Shown here: piece after piece, positions 1 to 9,848 of the stretch
Numbering within the stretch: position 1 is the stretch's first letter
Layout of the letters: the number at the start of each line of letters is the position of its first letter
NCBI GenBank assembly: GCA_033085395.1
Contig: JANQBS010000244.1
Location: 1 to 58,478, forward strand
Direction of reading: 5' to 3'
DNA from: Xanthoparmelia taractica
Lineage: Eukaryota; Ascomycota; Lecanoromycetes; Lecanorales; Parmeliaceae
DNA length: 58,478 nt
Translations under genes and position numbers: made by a program
The notes under the pieces: model-generated
The model's input: the letters and a program-made list of their open reading frames with translations, nothing else
What the model was told of the DNA's origin: nothing
The model's database searches: none

Positions 1-73
1 ACCCTAACCCTAACCCTAACCCTAACCCTAACCCTAACCCTAACCCTAACCCTAACCCTAACCCTAACCCTAA
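1..73. repeat. Telomeric repeat array
   Basis: Twelve perfect tandem copies of CCCTAA follow a single A. This is the C-rich strand of the TTAGGG telomere repeat, running 5' to 3' away from the chromosome end, so position 1 is the outer end. The array stops abruptly and is followed by AT-rich DNA with no degenerate telomere repeats. The number of copies probably reflects where the assembly stops. Confidence 0.98.
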
Positions 74-467
74 ATTTTAAAATTTCGTGTTTAAACGAGA
101 CCAGTACCTCTCTAGATATTAAGGGACTATATTATAATTAGTTATAGTCTATTTTTATTATAATATAAGATAAAAATGAATATATATCTTAAGGAATAGA
201 TTTAGTAAGATCTGATCTCTCGGGTTTAGTTCGGGTCCTCTCCAGTTGTTTAGGTCTTATAATATAATTAGTAAATAGAATACTTAGTCGAAATAGAAGA
301 TAATAAAGAGAAACTAATAATAATAAGTATAAGAAAGTAGATATATACCTTGAGGGATAGATTCGAGTTGACTAGATCTTAAGATCTCGACTCGAGATCT
401 ATTTCGATTTCTAGAGTCTATATTATAGTTAGTATATAGAGTATTAAAAGAATAAATAGATAATTAA
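74..467. repeat. AT-rich subtelomeric DNA with degenerate repeat units
   Basis: No gene is visible. Two weakly similar units can be seen, from about 185 and about 345. Each starts with a form of CTTRAGGRATAGATT, contains GATCTCGA-type sequence, and runs into a TAATATAATTAGTA-like tail. Two related units reappear at about 7725 and 7860, on the far side of the retrotransposon that follows. This suggests one subtelomeric repeat block that was split by the insertion. The units are heavily mutated, so the boundaries are approximate. Confidence 0.5.
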
Positions 468-629
468 TGTCATGAAAAATAGGTCTGGGATTGATGGTTG
501 AAAGTTATTGAATTCTAAGGGCTGCAGTGGCGAAGATCTGCTGGGGAAACTAATATAAACTTAGCCTAGCCTGCTCGATCCTTCCCCGATCTTCTCGAAA
601 TGCCTTTGGCATATAGAAATACCGTGACA
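468..629 (-). repeat. 3' LTR of the minus-strand retrotransposon
   Basis: A 162-bp LTR starting TGTCATG and ending CCGTGACA. It is the 3' LTR because the element is transcribed on the minus strand. It stands out from its AT-rich surroundings by keeping GC-rich stretches. It is preceded by the target duplication ATTAA. Confidence 0.93.
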
Positions 630-3399
630 ATATTTTATAATAACAAGAAAAAACAAGCGATCTCGCTTGCTTAGATATGTATTCAAAATCATATTCGCTA
701 ATACTATTACTTCGTTATTATTACTAGCGAATTTGTATTAGCGGGAAACTACTAGAAGACTAATAATAATAAGGTCATATTGCCGACTGAAAGTATATAG
801 TGTAGAAGTAGTTAGAATACCACAATAATAATAGCACAAAACGCACACCACAATCATTAATTAATATCTTTCTTTAATAGCCATATAAACGCTATCGAGT
901 AAAGGAGAATAATTCTCAATTAGCAATACTCGTTGAGTTATTTGAATATAGCGATAAGGTAATAGATGTAGCGTGAGTGCTATAAGAATATAGTATTTAC
1001 TATATTATTAAGTATAATTTTCAAATAATATTGACAGTGATACTAAGATATTTAACTTATAAATCGTAAGTCAAACGGCATTAGTAGTAGCGATTGCATC
1101 CTTATACTATTGTACTAAGTTATCGGAGTTCGTGAGATCTTTAACATTATATTACTAGTTATATTCAGACCCGTATCTTAATTATCTAATAAGATACTAT
1201 GTAATAAAGTCTCTATCTTTTCGAATAACTCGCTTATTGAGAATTCGCTCTACTTTCTAGGACTTATACTTATTAGTATTCTCTTTTATATATATACTAC
1301 CTAGCTAATTAGAGATAAAACGATTATACGAGTTAGAGTTAGAAGTAGGGGTAGGCTTTAGTTGGGTAATGCTAAAGATCGAATATATATTTTAATGCCC
1401 TGGGATAGCTAATTTGTAGATCTATTTGCTAACTTTCTATAGTATTTCGAATAAATCGATATATTACTAAGATAGTTTAATGATGATAATAGCAGTGATA
1501 GGAATAAAATAGTCTTTATATAGTTATAAATAAGCTTAATCACCTTGCTTGAAAAATATTAGTTAATGCTTTCTATTATAGTAATGTTTTTAATTTATCT
1601 AAGTAAATAAGATAACATTAGCTATCTAAATACGAGTAACAATAGACTAAGATAGAGATATAGTAACTTCTCTGAGTAGATTAAGTGGCCTATTAAATTG
1701 AAATCCGTAAGTTAATTCGTTAAGAGTTTTATTATTAATCGTAGTTGAGATCGAGTTATTAAGTAGAGCTTATATGCGCGGGAGAACTAATGACTAGAGA
1801 GCGGGATTCTACATAATATATAGATAGAATCGTAGTGCTATCTCCGCTATCTAATTAATTCTCTCGCTACTTTTATTCGTTTAAAAATAATAGATAATCG
1901 AATAAAGTAAGTTCACTTCGAGCTTCTTAAAGAGCTTCGATCAATGCTTAAAAAGAAACTTTTTATTACGATTTATAAGCAAAACTCTTAAGATTTCTTA
2001 GTTTATAATATTAAGTCTATTAAGTAATGTAGTAGCTTATTAGACGATAGAGTAATTCTTTTTATTAAGCACGAAAGTTATCTTCTTTATAAACTTATCT
2101 ATTATAGAAAGAATAATATCGAGTTTTTTATTTACTAATTTTGGGAGTGCTAAAATAAAATTTAGAATAAGTATATAAAACGATATTAGCGGAGACTCAA
2201 TTGGCTATAGGAAGTTATAAGGGCGATATCGGCGTATTTGAAGAATAAGGCATTGAGAATAGAATCTAATATACTGCCGGAGATGTTTAATTAATTTATA
2301 TATATATCAGGCATTCGAAATTCTCTTATAAGACCTCTCAAATCCCAAATAATTATCTTTATAAGCTATCTCAAGAACGATTTTAATTATGCTTTAAGAT
2401 ATATAAAGACGCTACACGCCGATAAGCTTGCTGATATAAAAGAAAAGATTTTAATATCCCTATATAGTGTCTATATATCTACCACGAACGAAAGAAAGAT
2501 CGACAACGTTCTCGTTGATATTCTTATTCTTAGCTATTAAAGTAGAGATTCTAATATAGAATAGATCTATCTTATAGCTATCTTCGAGGCCTTTAAGAAA
2601 CGTAGAACTTATCTTTATAAGTATAGTAGTAAAGAGAGTATTTAGCTTATTATACTTATTAGAAAAAGATATATTATTAGCACTTATGAGTCTTAAAAGT
2701 GCATCGAAGACGATATACTCCTTTCTAGACTTATGTCGAATATCGAGATAAAATTATCTAAGAAATTAAAAAGCTCTGATAAAACGAACGTTTATTCTTA
2801 TAGTGAAATTCGTTAAAGTAATAAATAATTATTTCATGATATCTAGAATAATAGAATAATTTATTTAAATAATAGTAGTATACTTTGAAGAGTCTATTAA
2901 ATACCTTATTTTCTTGAACACCTAGACGAAGCCTATTACTTCTAGCTCTATTAATTAGTAATTCTTCTTAGCTTAAGTTAGATCTCGAGAAAGAAACATA
3001 ATTATTTAAATTGCAGTACGAGGAGATTATTTATTCGAACTAACTTCTTCGTTAATATAAAAGATCTATACTTCGAAATTAAACTCTTTTAAAGTATTTA
3101 AATTCACTTAAATTAATTTATTAAAATCGTGATAAATAAGCATAGAAGATTAAGATAATATTGCTTATAAGCTATTAAAACTAGTCTTCTTCGCCTTATT
3201 TAATAAAGGTAGTTTAAAGCGTAAAGAATACGTATAACGAGAATTATCTTTTAATAAGACTTCTTTTAAAAGTCTTATCTTGAGATTCTATAAGAGTGCT
3301 ATAAGCTATATATAGTAATAAACTAAGCTACGAAGATAGTCTATCAGACCGAGGTAATGCTCTAAGTCTTTAAAAGTTACAAGATAATTCAGCTTGATA

Positions 3400-4982
3400 A
3401 TCGCTTTAAGTTTATTATCTGTAGTAGTTATTCTTAAAGAATTAATATATCGATTAAGTAGATTAATATTTGAATATCTTAGAAAGGTTTTCTTAGGGGC
3501 TATTAAAATATTGTGCTTAACTAGTAGCTAAAAAAGTCTTCTTAAATAATAGAGGTATTTAGAGAAGCTATTAGATTTAACAATAATATCATTAATGTAA
3601 GCCTGCGCGAAGTCCTTAAGAGCTCTCAAAATATGATTAATCCTTCTCTATACGTAGGTAATCGAATTCATATATTCCATAATTAAAACATTAAATATTT
3701 CCTACTCTCGATGTGTGATTACTATAAGCATATATCGAAAATCGAAATATATAAGTTATTGATAGAAGAATAATACTATATCTAGCACTGTCAAATGCGT
3801 ATAATTAAGTAGTTTTAAGATAATATCTAATTAAAGAGACATAGAATAGATATCTAATATAATAAGATTATTTAGACCTCGAATATTAATTATAGTCCTA
3901 TCTTTTCTCTTATTATTAGATAGAGTTTTTCAAATAACGAAGATAGAATAGTTAAACGAAGTTAACTACTTTGTATATTTTAAACGACCTTGATATTGAA
4001 GAGCATTAAAGGTTTTATTAATTATTACCTTATCTATTAGCCCGAGAGAATAGACCTTCGCTCTCTTACTGCTAAATAGTCTTAATTATTAGTTATCTCG
4101 AAGAGAAAGCTTTATTTATTTATTTTATAGCACTTTAATAAAATCTTTATTCTTTTAGAGAGACGAAAACTTATCTATTAAGTTAGTTAATTATTACTTT
4201 TCCAGCTTATTTCCATAGATCATTATATCGTTAGAAAGCTTTAATTTTATACTTTCATCACTTAAGATTTCGTTAAGAATTTTACTTTTAGTATAATTAA
4301 TTAGAGATGTAAAACTATTAGCTAGACTTATTAACGTAACAGCCGCAAAAGTAACTACTTTCTTCACTTAATTCGATGATTTTGAGTGCTTAATTAAAGA
4401 TATTTCTACATTAATAAAAAAGACGTTTTCGTAGTCGACTTCTTATAATATTCTTAGATATAATTTCTTAAGAATTTGCATAGCATAATTAATCTTATTT
4501 TTAATAATCACATTAGTAATATTAGCATTAATTATATAAGTATATATAATTAAATTATATTGCTTTATAGGTTCGAAGATAAAGTTCTTATTAGATAGAT
4601 TCTTGAGCGTAATCACAGATAGAATTTACTAAGCTCTCGATGCAATAGTAAGTACCTTTTATAATTAAATTAATCGTTTTATATACTAATCGATATTATA
4701 AGTTATAATTTTGATAATAATATTATAATTATCGATATATGCTTCGTTCTTACTTATATCAAGTATAATCTTCTCCGATCCCATAATATTATTCTTTATT
4801 AATAGATTTACCTTCAAATTATTAATTAAATAAATCTCTCTCGTAATATAAGTAAGAGTCTTATTATTATCTCTCTTAAGATCTAAGAGATATATAGAAA
4901 TAAGTATATATTTATTAGTGTTATGTATTACAGAATCAAGTCCTTTAACACGTAGATAAGATAATATCTTCCTAATTTCCAC
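3400..4982 (-). pseudogene. Relic of retrotransposon pol (protease and reverse transcriptase)
   Basis: The minus-strand reading frame at 4686-4982 resembles the retropepsin region of fungal Gypsy elements: a stretch with REIYLINNLKVNLLIKNNIM followed by an ILDISKNEAYI-like segment. Further along the same strand (3577-3600) the reverse transcriptase active-site box reads AYINDIIV. Family members carry Y[IV]DD there, so one catalytic aspartate has become asparagine, which is the change RIP would make. Numerous TAA/TAG codons break the frame. No product is expected. Confidence 0.75.
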
Positions 4983-7493
4983 ATTAGAGAGAAGAGATAA
5001 AAGTTATTATCTATCGGCCAATATCACATTAATCTCTAAATTAGTATATTCTTTTTTATCCTTAGGTACATTTAATATAAATCGTAGTGAAATATAAGCG
5101 TAATTCCAGTCACGAAAGCTAAAATTAGTGCCTAACCTAGCTCTATCCTTGAAGTCTAATTAAATTATTTTCATAATAAAGATATCGATATTCGTTTATA
5201 TATTTGCCGAAAGTGTTGGTTTAGAATAGTATTCGACTCGTAAATGCTTATATAATTTCGACTTAAAAGGAAAAGTCAAATCACAATTCCTATAGTACGT
5301 TTAAATGCCTACATATTCAGCAAAAGAATTATTATAATACTAATTATTTAACTTATTAAAATTATGGTCTAATTGCTTCTAATAGTTATTAATTTTAGTA
5401 TTCTATTGAAGCGTATTTTCTTTCGCTTAGCTAGGATTCTCTTGCTTATTTTTAGTCGCTTCTACTTAATAAGTAATAGCTTTAGATCTAAAATTCTACT
5501 GAAATTATTAGTTTTCGATATTATTTTAACTTCCGAACTTTTAATCTGCTTAATCGAATTAATTCTATAATAGTCGATTCGTTAAATCTAACGTATTTTA
5601 CTATTCTTTAGCTTACACAAAAGATCTTTAATTCGTGTTTTGCTATGATCGTGAATCGTAGCGAGAATTTAATTAATAGCTATACTATTAAGGGCGATAA
5701 GTATTCTAATTAAAGGAGTTAGAAGGTCGAAATGATAACTACTAGCGATATAACTACTCGTATTACTACTACTGTTCAAATAGCTGAGAATTAGAATTAA
5801 ATTAATTCTACTAATCTTAACGAATTAGATTGAAAGCTAAACTTGAAAGAACTTACTAAAATGCATTGCCCAGTGCATTTCGATAGGCATTCTCACGCTA
5901 TTAATTCTACTGATTTTAATACTAATTTTAGGATCTTTGAGCGAATACTTGATATTACTATTGGCGAGTATATAGCTTAAACCAAGCTATCTTCTTCATA
6001 TTAAGCATTTGAATAAAGCTTGTAATAATAGTAGCTAAACTTAATAAGTCGATAAAGACTTATAGTTCTAATACGATTTCTTAATAGGCAAATATTAATT
6101 AATTTTGAATATTATTAATATTAGCTAATTTTACATATTTGACGACTGCTTGCATATAACTAATAGGCTTATGGCGCGCTCGAGCATCTGCCAGTGTGTA
6201 CTTTTCTATAGTTAGATTCGAAAGTGCCATGCCTAGCAATTCCTTGAATCTTGTAGAGAGAGCTCTGCATTATTCTTTCACTTCACTATCTTCTACACGA
6301 AGACCTCTACGCTTTAGATTTAATAGCTTTAAGATATATTAAGTAAGTGTAGAACCACGAAAATAAGTATTTATATTAATACGAATTATAGCTTCTTCTT
6401 TTATAGCTATTAAATCATGAATTCTTTTAATAAATAGAATCACACTGCGATAATACACGTTCTTTTCCACGGTTATAATCTTATTATCTTTATAAGACTT
6501 ATCTAGATAAGGATCGAAATAGCTTAATTCTATAGCATTTCATTTGCTATTAAAACTCGGTACTTCTACGAATTCTACTATAGCCGATTCGAGTTCTTCT
6601 AACTCTCTTGACTCTTCTAGCGAGCCTCGTTCTCCCTTAAATCCAATAAATAAATGCAAGTTATTAATAATATTTGTGATAACGAAATTAATAGCATTAT
6701 TAATCATATCTTATAGTTGTTGGGCTGTGAAATTAATAGTCATCTTCGATGTAGTTTGACTTGATTGCCTACGAGAAGTGCTTGAATTTTCACTCAAATT
6801 AATAATATCTATAATAGTGAAATCCTCACGGCTTTCTAATGAAGGCGGTGATAGAGAAGACGATTTATCTAATAAAGAATCACGATTATTATTAATAGAA
6901 TTATTAGTAGAATTATCAGTAGAATTGTTAATAGGATTATCGTTATTAATATTAATAAGATTATTACTAGTTAATAATTAATTAGATATATTTTTAGTAA
7001 AAAAAGAATTAAAGAGTAAGTTTTTAAAAGACTAAGTGACTTACTTAAAACGTCGAATAGATTTATGAAAAGTAGGTTTATTAATGACTTAATCTAATGG
7101 CCAACGGTCTTAAAATAAGAAATATATAGTTATTCGTAATGAATTAGTAGAATCAGAGATAGCAAATAATCTAATGGACTTGAGAGTGTTAAACGTAAGA
7201 TACTTATAAATCTCTTTAATATCATTAGATATTAAATTAATATATTTATAATCGATAGCAATAAACTCCTAGATATCAAATGCGAGAATAAGTATTTATT
7301 TATCTACTAAAGTAGCTAGTATTAATTTATAAGACTAATTAATAAAAATAAGGGGGCTTTTAATAAACAAAGAAGCTAATAAGATCTTATTAATCTAATA
7401 GCTTACTTATTTAATAAATTCAATAACGATAAGTAAGATATAATAATAAAGGACTTCTTCTAATCGATTCGATAGTCAGTTAATATTAAAATT

Positions 7494-7507
7494 AAGCGTT
7501 ACTATCA
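7494..7507 (-). other. Probable primer-binding site (initiator tRNA type)
   Basis: On the minus strand, three bases inside the 5' LTR, the sequence reads TGATAGTAACGCTT. Allowing for RIP transitions and one mismatch, it matches the TGGTAGCGCCGCTC-type site complementary to the 3' end of initiator methionine tRNA. This supports the minus orientation. The tRNA assignment is an inference from the family pattern. Confidence 0.6.
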
Positions 7508-7510
7508 TGT

Positions 7511-7672
7511 TGTTATGGAAAATAGGTCTAAGATTGATGATTGAAAGTTGTTAAATTCTAAGGGCCGCAGTGGCGGAGATCTGCTGGGGAAACTAATACA
7601 AATTTGGCCTAGCCTGCCCGATCCTTCCCCGATCTTCCCGAAATGCCTTTGGTATACAGAAATACCGTGACA
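7511..7672 (-). repeat. 5' LTR of the minus-strand retrotransposon
   Basis: A 162-bp LTR, the same length as the left copy. It starts TGTTATG (TGTCATG with one C-to-T change) and ends CCGTGACA, followed by the target duplication ATTAA. No insertions or deletions separate the two LTRs. Confidence 0.93.
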
Positions 7673-8049
7673 ATTAAAGAAATATTAATAAAATAATAAA
7701 AGATATTTAGATAGAATAGATATTTACCTTGAGTAGAAGTCTCGATCTCGTTTCGAGATCTTTTTTGAACTCTAGAATCTATAATAATAATATATATTAG
7801 TTAGATTTATAAATATAATATAAATAGAGTTAATAGATAAAAGAAAGATAGATACTAACTTCGAGAAATAGATCTTGGTCTATCGAAGTCGTTTTCTTCG
7901 TTTTCAGAAGAATTCGAAGAACTTTCTCGAGATCTTTCAACTCTAGACCTTGTAAAGATTCTAATAGGGCTAGCCCTAATAGAATTAATCCTAAAATATT
8001 AATTTCCAGGGTCGAATTGAAAGAATCGTTGACAGAGAACGTTGATTTC
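7673..8049. repeat. AT-rich subtelomeric repeat units, second half
   Basis: Two units, from about 7725 and about 7860, carry the same elements as the telomere-proximal units (CTTGAG, CTCGATCTCG, CTCTAGA, and an AATATATATTAG tail). No reading frame is present. The stretch continues, after the LTR element, the repeat block seen at 74-467. Confidence 0.45.
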
Positions 8050-8457
8050 CTATAAATCTTATATGGATTTCTTTTTTCGATGACCTCTTTTACGAGGATT
8101 TTCCCAATCGTGATAGTCTCTATAATAACTCTGAATAGGGGTTCTTAAACGTGAAATAAATGAACAATAAGAACACGCTAGTCCATTAAAATAAAGAGCT
8201 AATATAGGAATTAAATAACTATTATCAAAAGAACGAAGAAATTCTTGAATTCTAGACTCAATTTGAGATTGTTGAGTAACTAGATTATTAATAGTCGATA
8301 TATCAATCTCAATTTAACGTCGATTTTTAGGTGTTAATCTATAAGGTAATCCAAAGAAGTGTGTATCAATTCGAGAAGAAATAAGAGCGAATTTACACTC
8401 TTTACAAATTAATAGACCAGTCTCTTAATGAACGATGACGTAATTTATTTAGGGTGA
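8050..8457 (-). pseudogene. Relic of an OrsD/DUF3505-like zinc-finger protein
   Basis: One minus-strand frame reads about 135 codons with only two stops, both TAA, which RIP would create from CAA glutamine codons. The translation starts with a CKEC zinc-finger pair in the context GLLICKECKFALISSRI and ends with a second CSYC pair followed by SYYRDYHDW. Spacing and motifs resemble the paired C2H2-like fingers of the fungal OrsD/DUF3505 family, found in large helicase-like or transposon-associated proteins. It may be the remains of a subtelomeric helicase-type element. The family assignment was made by eye. Confidence 0.5.
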
Positions 8458-8704
8458 AAGAGAATATTCGATATAGTGGGTTAGATCATATCGAGTATAG
8501 ATGTGTTGATTGTTAAAGAATTATTAAGAAGGAAAGAAGAAGATATCGTTCGAGAAATTTGATATGTGCGGACGCTAGGCGTTAAACGCGGCTAATTCGT
8601 TAGTCGTCGATCTTAGGGTTCGGAGTTTATAAGAGAAATCGGACTTAGCGAGTCTTGTTAAAATTTTTAAGATATCGCGACTATATCTAAGTCTTAAAAA
8701 ATCA
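8458..8704. other. AT-rich spacer, no gene seen
   Basis: No reading frame or clear repeat is visible. A short less-mutated patch at about 8570-8650 keeps several CG dinucleotides, but no coding sense could be found in it. Confidence 0.5.
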
Positions 8705-8990
8705 ATCTAATACTAACTACCTCAATACTAGTCCGATTTAGAAAATTTCAAAATCTTAATATTAATAAAACTATAAATAACTAACTTTTTTTTATACATT
8801 TAGATTATATTAAATATCTATATATATAGGTTTTAAATAGCTATTAACTCTAAGTCTTTATAGATTTCAGCCTAATACTAACTGGCTTAATACTAGCCCG
8901 ATTTGAATAATTCGAAATTCTCATGTTTAATAATAATTTCAATAACTATTTTTTTTTTCTAGATCTATATTATATTTAATATATAGCCCG
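8705..8990. repeat. Diverged direct repeat, two copies
   Basis: Copy 1 (about 8705-8828) and copy 2 (about 8871-8990) follow the same order: CTAATACTAACT, TCAATACTAGYCCGATTT, a TTTCRAAAT-like stretch, a homopolymer T run of 8-10 bases, and an AGATTATATTAAATAT-like end. Differences include many transitions plus some transversions. The copies look like a tandem subtelomeric unit of about 165 bp. Confidence 0.6.
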
Positions 8991-9009
8991 AGGAATAGAT
9001 TGAGAATTA

Positions 9010-9053
9010 GTGCCAAGACCACTTCGGGAGTACCCGCTCCCTGGTCTTGGCAC
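9010..9053. repeat. GC-rich perfect hairpin
   Basis: The 12-bp arms GTGCCAAGACCA (9010-9021) and TGGTCTTGGCAC (9042-9053) are perfect inverted repeats around a 20-base centre that itself contains CGGG...CCCG. A run of six T follows within two bases. The hairpin is GC-rich and unmutated inside an otherwise AT-rich block. Confidence 0.8.
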
Positions 9054-9180
9054 ATTTTTTGAATTTATTTCAACAATTTATTTCGAAAAAAGTATACATC
9101 CGATCTTAGTAAGCAAAACACCAAAAGTTAGCCCGAAGCGCGCTCTTTAAAATGTACTATTCAGAATTTTTTTTTAGTGA

Positions 9181-9275
9181 ATTCCGACCCAAAGTCATTT
9201 GAATTTAGATTTCAAATGACTTTGGGTCCGAATTTTAGTAGCCGGGAAATGACTTTGACCCAAAGTCATTTGACT
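9181..9275. repeat. Nested palindromes built on an AAAGTCATTT motif
   Basis: Four copies of the AAAGTCATTT motif alternate in orientation. Arms at about 9181-9203 and 9211-9233 form a 23-bp inverted repeat with one mismatch around a short loop. A second palindrome (9248-9272) has perfect 10-bp arms around GACCC. The cluster sits just upstream of the second retrotransposon and may be the end of another, inverted-repeat type element. Confidence 0.7.
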
Positions 9276-9848
9276 CTAGTAGATAGAAATAAGATATATT
9301 ATATTAATTCTAAATATAATTCTAAGCTTTCTATATAGTTAAATAACAATTAATTTATTAACTTTATGAAAATCGAAATCTATTGCCGAAACTATTAGGA
9401 ATTCTTCTTATTTAAAATTAAGTTATATAGGTATTTACGTGTTAACTATTCTAAGAAGCACGTCTATGCCAACGAAGTAGTACTTGTAAAGTCTTCTAAC
9501 TTCGCTAATAAGTAACTTGTAAAGTCTTTCGCTAATAAGACAAAAATTATTAAGTTCACCGCTTTTAATTAGGATTTAAAAAATAATTTTACTTTTCGAA
9601 GTTAAACTTACGTTATAATTGAAATTAAACTCGATTTTATTAATTAAGAGAATAAAGTTTATGTTAATATCGAATATAGTATAAGTTTAATAGATAGATT
9701 ATAATATTCTTAGTAGTATTCGAATATAGCTATCTTCAAAATAAAAACACTCTTGCGAGTACGTAAGGTTAATGCTTCTAAGTATAAGACTTCGAAGTAT
9801 ATTACGTAAGATATCTATCTTTCTGAAATTGATAATTAAGGTCGGAAA

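Larger units (their letters stand above)
468..7672 (-). mobile_element. RIP-inactivated Gypsy-type LTR retrotransposon, complete ends
   Basis: Two 162-bp direct repeats (468-629 and 7511-7672) bound the element. Each shows the TG...CA ends of an LTR with inverted TGTYA/TGACA termini. The 5 bases before the left LTR (463-467) and after the right LTR (7673-7677) are both ATTAA, a perfect target duplication. The LTRs differ at about 16 positions and every difference is a transition, as expected from RIP. Orientation is minus: protease- and reverse-transcriptase-like peptides read on the minus strand, and a primer-binding site lies next to the right LTR. The interior is AT-rich and has no usable long reading frame. 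It is a dead copy. Confidence 0.93.

Noticed and set aside
9042..9060. Hairpin followed by six T, like a bacterial intrinsic terminator
   Set aside because: The window is fungal nuclear DNA with telomere and introns, and there is no gene upstream to terminate.
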